In this document: piece after piece, positions 17,739 through 26,307 of the stretch
Layout of the letters: every line of letters begins with the position of its first letter
Numbering within the stretch: position 1 is the first letter of the stretch
Source: CAWAVN01 sp963825075
GTDB taxonomy: Bacteria; Planctomycetota; Planctomycetia; Planctomycetales; Planctomycetaceae
Direction of reading: 5' to 3'
DNA length: 64,000 nt
NCBI GenBank assembly: GCA_963825075.1
Contig: CAWGRX010000003.1
Span: 52,251-116,250, forward strand
Translations under genes and position numbers: made by a program
The notes under the pieces: model-generated
Database searches by the model: none
What the model saw: only the letters and a program-made list of their open reading frames with translations
What the model was told of the DNA's origin: nothing

Positions 17739-18089
17739 ATGAAAATTCATCGAGGCGATATGGTCATCGTGACTTGCGGCAACGATGCCGGCCCCAGCCC
17801 GCACCGCGTCGTCCAGATTTTGGAAGGCGACAAGGTGATGATTGAGGGCGTCAATCGGGTGCTCAAGCACGTCCGCAAAGGGCATCCGCGCAGTCCGCAG
17901 GGCGGGCGGCTGACGCTCGAAAAACCGATCCACATTTCCAACGTCATGTATTATTGTCCGAGTTGTTCCAAGGGGACCCGCATCGGCTACCGCTACACCG
18001 CCGACGGCAGCAAGGAACGGTTTTGCAAATCCTGCGGAGCCTCGGCTGGCACCATCAGCCCGCCCCGCCCCCAGTATGCAAAGCAATAG
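17739..18089 (+). CDS. rplX: 50S ribosomal protein L24
   Basis: L24 initiates 50S assembly. The 116 residues contain the KOW motif ('GDMVIVTCGNDAGPSPHRVVQIL') and a C-terminal zinc-ribbon-like pair of Cys motifs (C-P-S-C and C-K-S-C), as many bacterial L24 proteins have. A Ser/Pro-rich tail follows. It is coupled to rplN. Confidence 0.95.
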   Translation: MKIHRGDMVIVTCGNDAGPSPHRVVQILEGDKVMIEGVNRVLKHVRKGHPRSPQGGRLTLEKPIHISNVMYYCPSCSKGTRIGYRYTADGSKERFCKSCGASAGTISPPRPQYAKQ

Positions 18090-18185
18090 TCAGAGGTCGG
18101 TGGAAGGATCACGAAAAAAAGAAGTCGGTTAGAACAACAAAACAGGCAAATCGTTTTTCACCATTTAGCAGAGTCGGTTCGCGTT

Positions 18186-18728
18186 ATGGCTCGGTTACAG
18201 GAAGAATATCAAAGCCGGATCGTCCCGGCCCTCAAAAAAGGGTTGGGCCGGGAAAACGTTCACGCACTCCCTCGGCTCGAAAAAGTTGTAGTCAGCATGG
18301 GCGTGGGGGCCGCCATCCAAGACCGCAAACGCTTGGACGAAGCGGTGCAGAATCTGGAACAGCTTTCCGGGCAAAAGCCGCAAATCTGCCGCTCGAAGCG
18401 GGCGGTATCTTCGTTTCGGCTGCGAGTGGGCATGGAAATCGGTTGCCGGGTCACCCTGCGGGGCCGGCGGATGTACGAGTTTGTGGATCGCCTGATTACC
18501 TTGGCCCTGCCGCGGGTTCGCGACTTTCGGGGTCTCAATCCGAACGCCTTCGACGGCCGGGGAAACTATAGTCTGGGCCTCAGTGAACAACTCGTGTTCC
18601 CGGAAATCAACGCCGACAAAGTCAGCCACCTGCAAGGCATGAACATCACATTCGTCACGAGCGCCAAGACGAACGACGAAGGCGAACTGCTGCTCCGCGA
18701 ACTCGGTCTTCCCTTGCGGCCGCGGTAG
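18186..18728 (+). CDS. rplE: 50S ribosomal protein L5
   Basis: L5 is part of the central protuberance and binds 5S rRNA. The 180 residues include 'YQSRIVPALKKGLGRENV', 'SKRAVSSFRLRVGMEIGC' and 'RDFRGLNPNAFDGRGNYSLG'. It ends 'LLRELGLPLRPR'. In most genomes rpsN follows; here there is only a repeat before rpsH. Confidence 0.96.
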   Translation: MARLQEEYQSRIVPALKKGLGRENVHALPRLEKVVVSMGVGAAIQDRKRLDEAVQNLEQLSGQKPQICRSKRAVSSFRLRVGMEIGCRVTLRGRRMYEFVDRLITLALPRVRDFRGLNPNAFDGRGNYSLGLSEQLVFPEINADKVSHLQGMNITFVTSAKTNDEGELLLRELGLPLRPR

Positions 18729-18775
18729 TTTGTGAAACGGAACTCGTCCTTTTTTGAATAGTCACCCCACAAGAG

Positions 18776-18849
18776 GAGTGAGGATAGAAGTTAGAGGATG
18801 GAGGTTGGAAAAGACTTGCAATCAACATCTAGCCTCTATCCTCACTAGG
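18776..18849. repeat. GATAGAGG-family inverted repeat (copy c)
   Basis: The purine arm GAGTGAGGATAGAAGTTAG is matched about 40 bases later by the complementary arm AGCCTCTATCCTCACTA, so the element can fold into a hairpin. It lies exactly where rpsN would be expected between rplE and rpsH. Confidence 0.6.
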
Positions 18850-18913
18850 AACTTCTTCGGTTTTGAATTTTGAGAAATCGTGGTCAGCAGTTAATTGAAG
18901 GAAATAAAGACCG

Positions 18914-19309
18914 ATGATGACCGACCCGATCGCTGATTTGTTGACTCGCATTCGCAATGCGGTTCGGATCGAGCGTCCCTTTGTGGAGATTCCTGCGTCC
19001 AAGGTCAAAGTGGCGATCGCCGAGACCTTGAAGCGTGAAGGCTATATTTGGGACCACGAGGTCGTCGAAGAGCCGCCGCAAAACGTCCTCAGGATCAACC
19101 TGAAATACGGACCCAACGGTGAAAAAGTCATCCAGCACATCGAACGGGTCAGCAAGCCGGGCCGCCGGCAATACTGCCAGCACACCGAGATCCCGGAAGT
19201 CCTCCAGGGGTTGGGCATCTGCGTGATGTCCACCAATCAAGGGGTTTTGAGCAACCGCGAAGCCAAGGCCAAAGGCATCGGCGGCGAAGTGCTCTGCAAA
19301 GTCTGGTAG
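18914..19309 (+). CDS. rpsH: 30S ribosomal protein S8
   Basis: S8 organises the 16S central domain and can repress the spc operon by binding its mRNA. The 131 residues begin 'MTDPIADLLTRIRNAVRI' (two adjacent ATGs at 18914 and 18917) and end 'GEVLCKVW', with 'ISTNQGVLS'-type 'VMSTNQGVLSNREAK'. It is the normal length. Confidence 0.97.
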   Translation: MMTDPIADLLTRIRNAVRIERPFVEIPASKVKVAIAETLKREGYIWDHEVVEEPPQNVLRINLKYGPNGEKVIQHIERVSKPGRRQYCQHTEIPEVLQGLGICVMSTNQGVLSNREAKAKGIGGEVLCKVW

Positions 19310-19366
19310 AAGTCGTGCGGGAAGTTGGAATAGGAACATCACAGTTTGGCCTAAGCGAACAGAACC

Positions 19367-19915
19367 ATGTCACGAATTGGAAAACAACCTGTGGTCGTGC
19401 CCGACGGGGTGGATGTCGCCGTGAACAACGGCACCATCACCATCAAGGGCAAAAACGGCGAGTTGCCTTTCACGTATCATCAGAAGATGAAAGTGGAATA
19501 CGACAAGGATGCGCGGAAGATCGTGGTTACCCGCCCCGACGATCTGCGGGAAAGCCGGGCCCTCCACGGTTTGACGCGAAGTCTCATCAACAACATGGTG
19601 CAGGGCGTGGTCACTCCATTCGAGAAGCGGCTGGAAATCCAGGGCGTGGGCTATAACGCCCAACTCGTGGGGAACACGCTCCGGCTGACGGTGGGCTTTG
19701 CGAATACGGTCGAGATGGAATTGCCCAAAGGCGTCATCTGCGAAGTCCCCAACCCGACGAACATCATTGTGAGAAGCGCCGACAAGCAGGCCGTTGGCCA
19801 GTTCGCCGCAAACATCCGCCGGGTGCGCCCGCCGGAACCGTATAAAGGCAAAGGCATCCGGTATTTGGGCGAGCATGTCCGCCGCAAAGCCGGCAAAGCC
19901 TTCGGGGCGAAGTAG
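19367..19915 (+). CDS. rplF: 50S ribosomal protein L6
   Basis: L6 lies near the factor-binding site. The 182 residues hold the two alpha/beta repeats: 'SRIGKQPVVVPDGVDVAV' in the first and 'PEPYKGKGIRYLGEHVRRKAGK' in the second. The order rpsH-rplF-rplR follows the spc operon. Confidence 0.97.
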   Translation: MSRIGKQPVVVPDGVDVAVNNGTITIKGKNGELPFTYHQKMKVEYDKDARKIVVTRPDDLRESRALHGLTRSLINNMVQGVVTPFEKRLEIQGVGYNAQLVGNTLRLTVGFANTVEMELPKGVICEVPNPTNIIVRSADKQAVGQFAANIRRVRPPEPYKGKGIRYLGEHVRRKAGKAFGAK

Positions 19916-19966
19916 ATCGCCAGCATTCAGAATTTGTTATCAAGATTTTAAATTCGGTTCGATCCT

Positions 19967-20338
19967 ATGAGCGTCAATCATCGACTGGCAAAGCGTATTA
20001 CTCGGCGGCGGTTTCGGGTCCGCAACGGCGTCCGCCGGGCGGCGAACGGCCGGCCCCGGTTGTCCGTGTTCCGCAGCAACAAACACATTTATGCCCAGAT
20101 CATCGATGATGTTGCGGGCCGAACATTGGTCTCGGCGAACACGATGGAAAAAGACATCGCCGGCGCGGGAAAATATGCGGGCAACAAGGAGTTCGCCGCC
20201 CGGATCGGAAAGACGGTGGCCGAGCGGGCCATCGAACAGGGAATCAAAGAGGTCGTCTTCGACCGGGGGCCGTATCAATACCACGGCCGGGTCGCCGCCC
20301 TCGCCGAAGCCGCCCGCGAAGCGGGATTGCAGTTTTAG
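19967..20338 (+). CDS. rplR: 50S ribosomal protein L18
   Basis: L18 brings 5S rRNA into the large subunit. The 123 residues include 'RPRLSVFRSNKHIYAQIIDD', 'TLVSANTMEKDIAG' and 'FDRGPYQYHGRVAALAEAAREAGLQF', the standard ending. It is 24 bases upstream of rpsE. Confidence 0.97.
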   Translation: MSVNHRLAKRITRRRFRVRNGVRRAANGRPRLSVFRSNKHIYAQIIDDVAGRTLVSANTMEKDIAGAGKYAGNKEFAARIGKTVAERAIEQGIKEVVFDRGPYQYHGRVAALAEAAREAGLQF

Positions 20339-20362
20339 TTTTCGTAAATTGGAGTCAAGCGC

Positions 20363-20839
20363 ATGTCCACTGACGTGCAATCAAATCCCGAAAAGGTCGT
20401 CCAGATTCGCCGATGTGCGTGCGTGGTCAAGGGCGGTCGGCGGTTTAGTTTTACGGCGCTCGTTGTCGTCGGCGACGGCAACGGCCGCGTGGGCTGGGGT
20501 TACGGAAAAGCGGTCGAAGTCCCGCTGGCGGTCGAAAAAGCCACCAAACAGGCCAACCGCAGCCAGATCCAGGTGCCGATCGTGGAAACCACGATCCCGC
20601 ATCAGGTGACCGGAGTATTCCGCTCGTCGAAGGTGCTTCTGCTACCGGCCAAGCCGGGGACGGGCATCATCGCCGGGGAAGCGGTGCGGTCGGTTGTGGA
20701 ATCCGCCGGGATCACGGACATTCTCACCAAGAGCTTCGGGTCGAACAATCCGATGAACCTCGTCAAAGCGACGTTTGACGGGCTAATGCAGTTGCGGACC
20801 CGCGAAGACGTGGCCCGGCTCAGGGGAGTGGAACTCTAA
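20363..20839 (+). CDS. rpsE: 30S ribosomal protein S5
   Basis: S5 contributes to decoding fidelity. The 158 residues contain 'VVKGGRRFSFTALVVVGDGNG', the double-stranded RNA-binding domain, and 'LLLPAKPGTGIIAGEAVRSV'. It ends by sharing one base with the rplO start (TAATG). rpmD (L30), commonly between rpsE and rplO, is missing. Confidence 0.97.
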   Translation: MSTDVQSNPEKVVQIRRCACVVKGGRRFSFTALVVVGDGNGRVGWGYGKAVEVPLAVEKATKQANRSQIQVPIVETTIPHQVTGVFRSSKVLLLPAKPGTGIIAGEAVRSVVESAGITDILTKSFGSNNPMNLVKATFDGLMQLRTREDVARLRGVEL

Positions 20840-21312
20840 TGATCATAAACGACGTTCACCAAGGCATTAAAAAGAACAAGCCGCGGAAGCGGATCGGCCG
20901 CGGATCCGGTTCCGGGCATGGCAAAACCGCCGGCCGCGGACACAAGGGATATTACAGCCGGGCGGGGGCCAGCCGCCGCACTGGATTTGAAGGCGGCCAG
21001 ATGCCGATGGCCCGCCGGATTGCGAAGCGCGGCTTCAACAACCGCCAGTTCGCGGATGAGGTGGTGATCGTGAATCTGTCCACCCTCGAACAGCGCTTCG
21101 AAGACGGCGAGACCGTCAACCGGGAAACTCTCGCGGAAAAACGGATCCTCAAGGGCCGGTATGATGTGCTCAAAGTCCTGGGTAAAGGCAAGTTGACGAA
21201 AAAACTCACGGTGGAAGCCGACCGGTTTTCCAAGTCCGCCAAAGAAGCCATCGCGGCCGCCGGCGGCACGGCGAAAGAAGTGGTCCAAGAAGCGACAGAA
21301 GCGACGGAGTAA
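20839..21312 (+). CDS. rplO: 50S ribosomal protein L15
   Basis: L15 is a late-assembly 50S protein. The 157 residues show the Gly/Arg/Lys-rich N-terminus ('KRIGRGSGSGHGKTAGRGHKG') and 'FEGGQMPMARRIAKRGFNN'. The C-terminus carries an Ala/Glu tail of about 20 residues. Translation is coupled to rpsE by a one-base overlap. Confidence 0.96.
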   Translation: MIINDVHQGIKKNKPRKRIGRGSGSGHGKTAGRGHKGYYSRAGASRRTGFEGGQMPMARRIAKRGFNNRQFADEVVIVNLSTLEQRFEDGETVNRETLAEKRILKGRYDVLKVLGKGKLTKKLTVEADRFSKSAKEAIAAAGGTAKEVVQEATEATE

Positions 21313-21493
21313 TTCCAACTTTTTCCAATCAAATCAGCGATTCTGGCGAAAGGGAAATCGCCCGAGAGCGAATGGCGAAAAAAGGGTTTCCCGTTGTTTC
21401 GTCTTTGCTCCGCGGTGACGGCCATCATCCTCCCGGCACAAACCTGAAAAACCGGACCCACAGCCGCACCTGCCCCCAAGGACTCTTGATGTT

Positions 21494-22892
21494 ATGTTTG
21501 GCAAACTGCTCACCGTATTCAAAGTTCCTGAACTGCGTCAGCGAATCTTGCTGACGCTGGGTTTGTTGGCGATTTACCGCATGGGGTTTTCGATCCCGCT
21601 GCCGTTCATCGACCAGCAAGCGCTTGTGGAACGCATGCAGGACATGACCAAGGGCGGCGAAGGCGGCCTGGGCCAGGTCATGCAGATTGTCGCGCTGTTT
21701 TCCGCTTCGAACATCGGCAACAGCACGATTTTCGGCCTGGGGATCATGCCCTATATCTCGGCCTCGATTATTTTCCAGCTTTTAGGCAGCGTCTATCCGC
21801 CTTTGGAAAAACTCCAAAAGGAAGGCGAAGCCGGTCGGCGGAAAATCAACGAATATACCCGTCTCGCGACCGTCGTCATCTGCCTGGGGCAAAGCTGGTT
21901 CTGGCTCCAGGCGCGTGCGCGGGGGCTTCGGCACCGGCGGGGGCTTGATCCTTCCGGGCTTTGACAACTGGTTCTTTATGCTGGCCGGGACGATCACAAT
22001 GACCGTCGGCACGATCTTTTTGATGTGGATCGGCGAGCAGATCGACGCCTACGGCATCGGCAACGGGATCAGCCTTTTGATCATGGCCGGGATTCTGGCC
22101 CGCATGCCGAACGCCGCGATGGACATGCTCTCGCCCGCCTTCACCCAAGGCGTAAAGCTGGGCAGCGACACCGGCATCGAACGGTTTCTGCTGTTGGGGG
22201 CCCTCTTCGTATTTGTCGTCGTGTGGGTGATTGCGATCACCAAGGGGGAACGCCGGATTCCGATTCAATCGGCCAAGCACGTTCGCGGCCGGCGGGTGAT
22301 GGGCGGACAACGGCAGCACTTGCCGCTCCGCGTGAACCAGGCCGGGGTAATGCCGATCATCTTCGCCTCCAGCCTGCTCATGTTCCCCTACTTCCTGTTC
22401 AGCAATCTCTCCAAGCTCTGGCCGCCGGGGGTTTATGAAGAGGGGGCGTTCTACTACTGGTGGAGTCATACGATTGCCAATATCGACGCGGCGTTCGCCG
22501 GACGGGGCTACGTTTATAACTTGTGCTACGTCGCGCTGATTTATTTCTTCTGTTACTTCTGGACCGCCATCACCTTCAATCCGAAGGACATGGCGAACCA
22601 ACTCAAAGACTACGGCAGTTTTATTCCCGGTTACCGTCCCGGTGCAAGGACGGCCGCCTATCTGGAACAGGTCATGGTCCGCATCACCTATGTGGGGGCG
22701 GCATTTTTGGCGATCGTGGCGATCATTCCCACGATCGTCGCCACCTCGCTGGGGATCCCGTTCCTCATCGCCAGCTTTTACGGGGGGACCGGGCTATTGA
22801 TCGTGGTCTCGGTCTGCCTCGATCTCGTGCAAAAAATCGACAGTCATCTGACAATGCGAAACTATCCGGGGCTATTGGACGTGGACAGCTAA
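21494..22892 (+). CDS. secY: preprotein translocase subunit SecY, frame interrupted by one extra base
   Basis: SecY is the membrane channel of the Sec translocon. The first frame (21494-) has 'VPELRQRILLTLGLLAIYRMG' and 'LGIMPYISASIIFQLLGS', covering the first two or three membrane segments. The second frame continues with 'GNGISLLIMAGILARMP', several more membrane segments and 'GGTGLLIVVSVCLDLVQKI'. One extra base around 21911-21918 (near CAG G CGC) moves the frame. Without it the product is 465 residues, a full SecY. The break falls in the loop before the segment that begins 'LPGFDNWFFML'. Confidence 0.92.
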
Positions 22893-22942
22893 CCCTCAGG
22901 CCCAAGTGCCCCAATTGGTTGTCTCCCGCGTGTTGTCATGTA

Positions 22943-22948
22943 TATAAT
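22943..22948 (+). promoter_or_regulatory. possible -10 box before rpmJ
   Basis: A TATAAT box lies in the secY-rpmJ spacer about 38 bases before the rpmJ start. A TTG-type -35 element is present upstream (around 22916-22922), but at 19-21 bases it is far for an ideal spacer. A separate promoter for the alpha-operon part is plausible. Confidence 0.35.
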
Positions 22949-22985
22949 TTCCCTCCCGGCCCCGCGAACCCCGATAGGTTAAGCC

Positions 22986-23102
22986 ATGAAAGTTCGTTCC
23001 AGCGTCAAGCGGATTTGTGAAAGATGCAAAATTGTCCGTCGTAAAGGAAAGGTCTATGTGATCTGCTCCGCCAATCCGCGCCACAAACAACGCCAGGGCT
23101 GA
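22986..23102 (+). CDS. rpmJ: 50S ribosomal protein L36
   Basis: A 38-residue zinc-binding protein that is the first gene of the alpha-operon part. The translation begins 'MKVRSSVKRICERCKIV' and continues 'RRKGKVYVICSANPRHKQRQG'. The zinc ligands are the C-x-x-C pair, the Cys in 'VIC' and the His in 'RHKQ', all present, so this is the zinc-containing paralogue. Confidence 0.95.
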   Translation: MKVRSSVKRICERCKIVRRKGKVYVICSANPRHKQRQG

Positions 23103-23142
23103 TTCGCGGATTGCGAAGCCCTCGGCCATTTGATAAGTAAGG

Positions 23143-23216
23143 GTGGAAGATTGAGAAAATCCGTTTAACATCGGTTTGCCAACTTCTAACTTCGATCCTC
23201 CATCTTCTAACCTCAA
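23143..23216. repeat. GATAGAGG-family inverted repeat (copy d)
   Basis: A short G/A arm (GTGGAAGATTGAG) and, after about 35 bases, a longer C/T arm built of ACTTCTAACTTCGATCC and CCATCTTCTAACCTC. It fills the rpmJ-rpsM spacer. Confidence 0.55.
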
Positions 23217-23249
23217 TGTGAAAACAGTTCCCGCTGGGAGAAAAGAACC

Positions 23250-23654
23250 ATGCCCCGTCTTCAGGGTGTTGACGTTCCCAACAACAAACCCACGTATATT
23301 TCCTTGACCTACCTCTACGGGATCGGTCAGCGGACGGCGATTGAGATTTGCCACAACCTGGGCATCAACACGCATACCAAGGCGAAGGATCTCACCGACG
23401 ATGAACTCGCCCGGATCAACAACTTCCTGGACAAAGGCACTGTCTTCGACAAGGAGTTGATCGTTGAAGGGCAGTTGCGGCGGACGACGCAACAGGACAT
23501 TGCCCGCCTGCGGGACATCAGTTGCTATCGGGGCATCCGCCATCGCCGGGGTCTGCCCGCCCGCGGCCAGCGGACCCGCACCAATGCCCGCACCCGCAAA
23601 GGGGCCAAAAAGACCGTGGCGGGCAAAAAAGGCGTCAAGGACATGCGGCACTAA
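23250..23654 (+). CDS. rpsM: 30S ribosomal protein S13
   Basis: S13 forms the intersubunit bridge with L5. The 134 residues begin 'PRLQGVDVPNNKPTYISLTY', carry the helix-hairpin-helix region ('GIGQRTAIEICHNLGI') and end with the basic tail 'RTNARTRKGAKKTVAGKK'. It is slightly longer than average because of the C-terminal tail. Confidence 0.97.
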   Translation: MPRLQGVDVPNNKPTYISLTYLYGIGQRTAIEICHNLGINTHTKAKDLTDDELARINNFLDKGTVFDKELIVEGQLRRTTQQDIARLRDISCYRGIRHRRGLPARGQRTRTNARTRKGAKKTVAGKKGVKDMRH

Positions 23655-23717
23655 TCGGTCCAGCGCTCGCATGGTCACGGGACCGTCAATTCGTACCGAG
23701 TCCATTTGAGCGATTAT

Positions 23718-23797
23718 GATAAAGGATTGAAGATGGAGGATTGAGACGAGAGTGCGGTACTACTCTATCCTCTAACCTCCATCTTCTATCCTCGCCC
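23718..23797. repeat. GATAGAGG-family inverted repeat (copy e)
   Basis: GGATTGAAGATGGAGGATTGAG is followed after about 15 bases by its near complement CTATCCTCTAACCTCCATC and CTTCTATCCTCG. This is the clearest hairpin of the family and lies between rpsM and rpsK. Confidence 0.65.
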
Positions 23798-23864
23798 CGA
23801 AAAGGGGACCGTGACGAAAAAAATTTGACAAGCATTTTCCAATTGGTTTGAGGAATCACATTCC

Positions 23865-24245
23865 GTGGCTAAAGCAAAGAAAAAGAAGGTGCGTCGCAAC
23901 GTGACGACGGCGATCGCCCACATCAAGGCCACCTTCAATAACACGACCGTCACCATCACCGATACCAACGGCGATGTGCTCTGCTGGGCGACCGCGGGCA
24001 CGGTGGGCTTTAAGGGCAGCCGCAAAAGCACGCCCTTCGCGGCCCAGCGGGCGGCGGAAATCTGTGCGGAGAAAGCCGTCAAGTTCGGCGTGCGAAGCAT
24101 GGAAGTCCGCGTGAAAGGGCCAGGCTCGGGGCGGGAAAGCGCGATTACGGGCCTGCAGGTGCAGGGCATCAGCATCAAAGCCATTGAAGATGTAACGCCC
24201 TTGCCCCACAACGGCTGCCGGCCTCCCAAAAAACGCCGCGTCTGA
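23865..24245 (+). CDS. rpsK: 30S ribosomal protein S11
   Basis: S11 lies in the platform near the E site. A GTG start at 23865, preceded by a GAGG-type site, gives 126 residues: 'AKAKKKKVRRNVTTAIAHIKATF' split by 'NNTTVTITDTNGDVLCWATAG', and a C-terminus 'PLPHNGCRPPKKRRV', which is diagnostic. rpsD, which often follows, is absent; rpoA is next. Confidence 0.96.
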   Translation: MAKAKKKKVRRNVTTAIAHIKATFNNTTVTITDTNGDVLCWATAGTVGFKGSRKSTPFAAQRAAEICAEKAVKFGVRSMEVRVKGPGSGRESAITGLQVQGISIKAIEDVTPLPHNGCRPPKKRRV

Positions 24246-24321
24246 GTTGGGCTTGGGGAGTCATTTGAGTTTTCACCGGCCTGGCGCCGGATTTTTCCCT
24301 CGGGGAATCGGAGAGTATTTC

Positions 24322-25332
24322 ATGCGTATTCGTTGGCGTGGTTTGGAATTGCCCAGTCGCGTGGTCCCGGACAAGGCCTCGACCACATCCACCTACGGCC
24401 GGTTCGTCGCCGAGCCGTTTGAACGCGGTTTCGGGGCGACTATCGGCAACAGCCTCCGGCGGATTCTACTGTCCAGCCTGGAAGGCAGCGCGATCACCCG
24501 CGTAAAAATCCAAGGCGTGCAGCACGAGTTCACGACCATCCCCGGCGTCGTCGAGGACGTGACCGACATCTGCCTGAATCTGAAGTCCCTGATTATCAAA
24601 AACCGCTCGGCCTCCACCAAGACCCTCAGGATCGAACGCCATCAGCGGGGCGTGGTGACCGGAGCGGACGTGATTACCGACGACCAGGTCGATGTGATCA
24701 ACAAGGACCTGGTCATTGCGACCATGACCGACGATGTGCCCCTCAACATCGAACTCACCGCCGCCAACGGCCGGGGTTATGTCCCGGCCGGCGAGCATTA
24801 CGAGCGGGATCCCGAAGTCGGCGTGATTCCGCTGGATGCGATTTTCTCGCCCGTCGTCCGCGTGCGGTATTCGATCGAAGACACCCGCGTCGGCCAGCGG
24901 ACCAACTACGACAAGCTCAACATGGAAATCTGGACCGACGGCACCGTCTCGCCGGAAATGGCCCTCGTGGAAGCGGCCAAAATCCTGCGGAAGCACCTCA
25001 ACCCGTTCATTACCTACCGCGAACCCGGTCCCGAAATGCCGCCGGAAGCCGGACTCAAAAATATGGCCCAAGAGATCGGCTACGCCCCGGTCGATTTGGA
25101 GCTGGAAGAAAAACTCAACCGCAGCCTGGCGGAACTGAACCTCTCGGTGCGGGCGACGAACTGCCTGGAGTCCGAAGGCATCAACTCTGTCCGCGATCTG
25201 GTCAGCCGCACGGAAGACCAATTGCTCACGGTGCGGAACTTCGGCGAAACCACGCTCCAGGAAGTCCGCGAACGGTTGGCCGGACTCAACCTGCGTCTAG
25301 GCATGAAACCCGCCACCACGAATCCTAAGTAG
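24322..25332 (+). CDS. rpoA: RNA polymerase alpha subunit
   Basis: The alpha dimer is the scaffold of RNA polymerase, and its C-terminal domain binds UP elements and activators. The ATG at 24322 (after GGAGAG) gives 336 residues. The N-terminal domain has 'YGRFVAEPFERGFGATIGNSL' split around 'RRILLSSLEGSAIT'. The alpha-CTD has 'LNLSVRATNCLESEGI' and 'LLTVRNFGETTLQEVRERLA'. Both domains are full length. Confidence 0.97.
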   Translation: MRIRWRGLELPSRVVPDKASTTSTYGRFVAEPFERGFGATIGNSLRRILLSSLEGSAITRVKIQGVQHEFTTIPGVVEDVTDICLNLKSLIIKNRSASTKTLRIERHQRGVVTGADVITDDQVDVINKDLVIATMTDDVPLNIELTAANGRGYVPAGEHYERDPEVGVIPLDAIFSPVVRVRYSIEDTRVGQRTNYDKLNMEIWTDGTVSPEMALVEAAKILRKHLNPFITYREPGPEMPPEAGLKNMAQEIGYAPVDLELEEKLNRSLAELNLSVRATNCLESEGINSVRDLVSRTEDQLLTVRNFGETTLQEVRERLAGLNLRLGMKPATTNPK

Positions 25333-25388
25333 TCCTTTTAAGGATGAGTTTTCGAACCAACCGATGTCGGCAGAACGGCTCTAAGTGA

Positions 25389-25477
25389 CGGCGGAGGATA
25401 GAGGATGGAGGTTAGCCAATTGAAACCTAACCGGGATTAAAGATCTTCCATCCTCCAACTTCTATCCTCGACCTTCA
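25389..25477. repeat. GATAGAGG-family inverted repeat (copy f)
   Basis: GGAGGATAGAGGATGGAGG is paired, about 35 bases on, with CTTCCATCCTCCAACTTC and CTATCCTCGACC. It lies in the 257-base rpoA-rplQ spacer, which has no gene. Confidence 0.6.
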
Positions 25478-25589
25478 CTCACGACTAGGACACCGCGACC
25501 GTTTGTTCTGACCCCTCACCCAAGAATAAATTAGCGTTTTGCACATTTTCTCCTTCGTACTTGATCCCTTGAAAAAACGATAGTCTGTC

Positions 25590-26288
25590 ATGCGTCACAA
25601 AATGAGAGGTCGGAAACTGGGACGGAACGCGGCACACCGGAAAGCCATGTTCCGCAATATGGCCTGCAGCCTGATTCGCTCCGTCGTGGTGGATGATGAG
25701 GATGCTCCCGGCAGTCCCAAAGTGCCGGGCAGGATCGTCACCACGCTGCCCAAGGCGAAGGAACTCAGGCCTTACATCGAAAAACTGATCACGATGGCCC
25801 GCAAAGCGCTGCCGCACGAAGAACAGGCCGAGGAATTTGCCACCTCTGCCGAGCGCAACTCCGCGGAGTGGAAAAGCTGGCGGGAGTCCGATCGGTGGAA
25901 CCAGTGGAACCAAGCGATCGCCCCGGCCCTCGCTCTTCGCCGACGGGCGTTTTCGATTCTGCGCGACAACGAAGCGGTGGACATTTTGTTTGCAGAACTC
26001 GCCCCGAAATTCGCCGACCGTCCCGGCGGCTACACCCGCGTGGTTCGGTTGGCCGAGGTCCGTTTGGGCGATGCCGGCGCGCAGGCGATGATCGAATTCG
26101 TCGGCGACGAGCGGGACCGCGTGAAATCCGCCCGCCGCACCGGACCGGCTCCGGTCTTCTCCGAAGAACCCGCCGCGGAAGAAACCGAAGAAGAATCGCC
26201 CCCCACAACTGAAGCTGAAGCCTCCGCGGAAACGGAATCCGCCCAGGAAACCCCGGAAGGGGAAGAGACCGAAGACAAAGCCGAATAA
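25590..26288 (+). CDS. rplQ: 50S ribosomal protein L17 with internal insert and acidic tail
   Basis: L17 is part of the 50S base near the tunnel exit. The N-terminus is standard ('MRHKMRGRKLGRNAAHRKAM', 'FRNMACSLIRS'), and the C-terminal core 'GGYTRVVRLAEVRLGDAGAQAMIEF' is typical. At 232 residues it is about 100 longer than E. coli L17. The extra length is an insert around residues 75-120 and a Glu-rich tail of about 50 residues. The tail is likely disordered. Confidence 0.93.
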   Translation: MRHKMRGRKLGRNAAHRKAMFRNMACSLIRSVVVDDEDAPGSPKVPGRIVTTLPKAKELRPYIEKLITMARKALPHEEQAEEFATSAERNSAEWKSWRESDRWNQWNQAIAPALALRRRAFSILRDNEAVDILFAELAPKFADRPGGYTRVVRLAEVRLGDAGAQAMIEFVGDERDRVKSARRTGPAPVFSEEPAAEETEEESPPTTEAEASAETESAQETPEGEETEDKAE

Positions 26289-26307
26289 CTCTCGGAGGAG
26301 AACCGGC

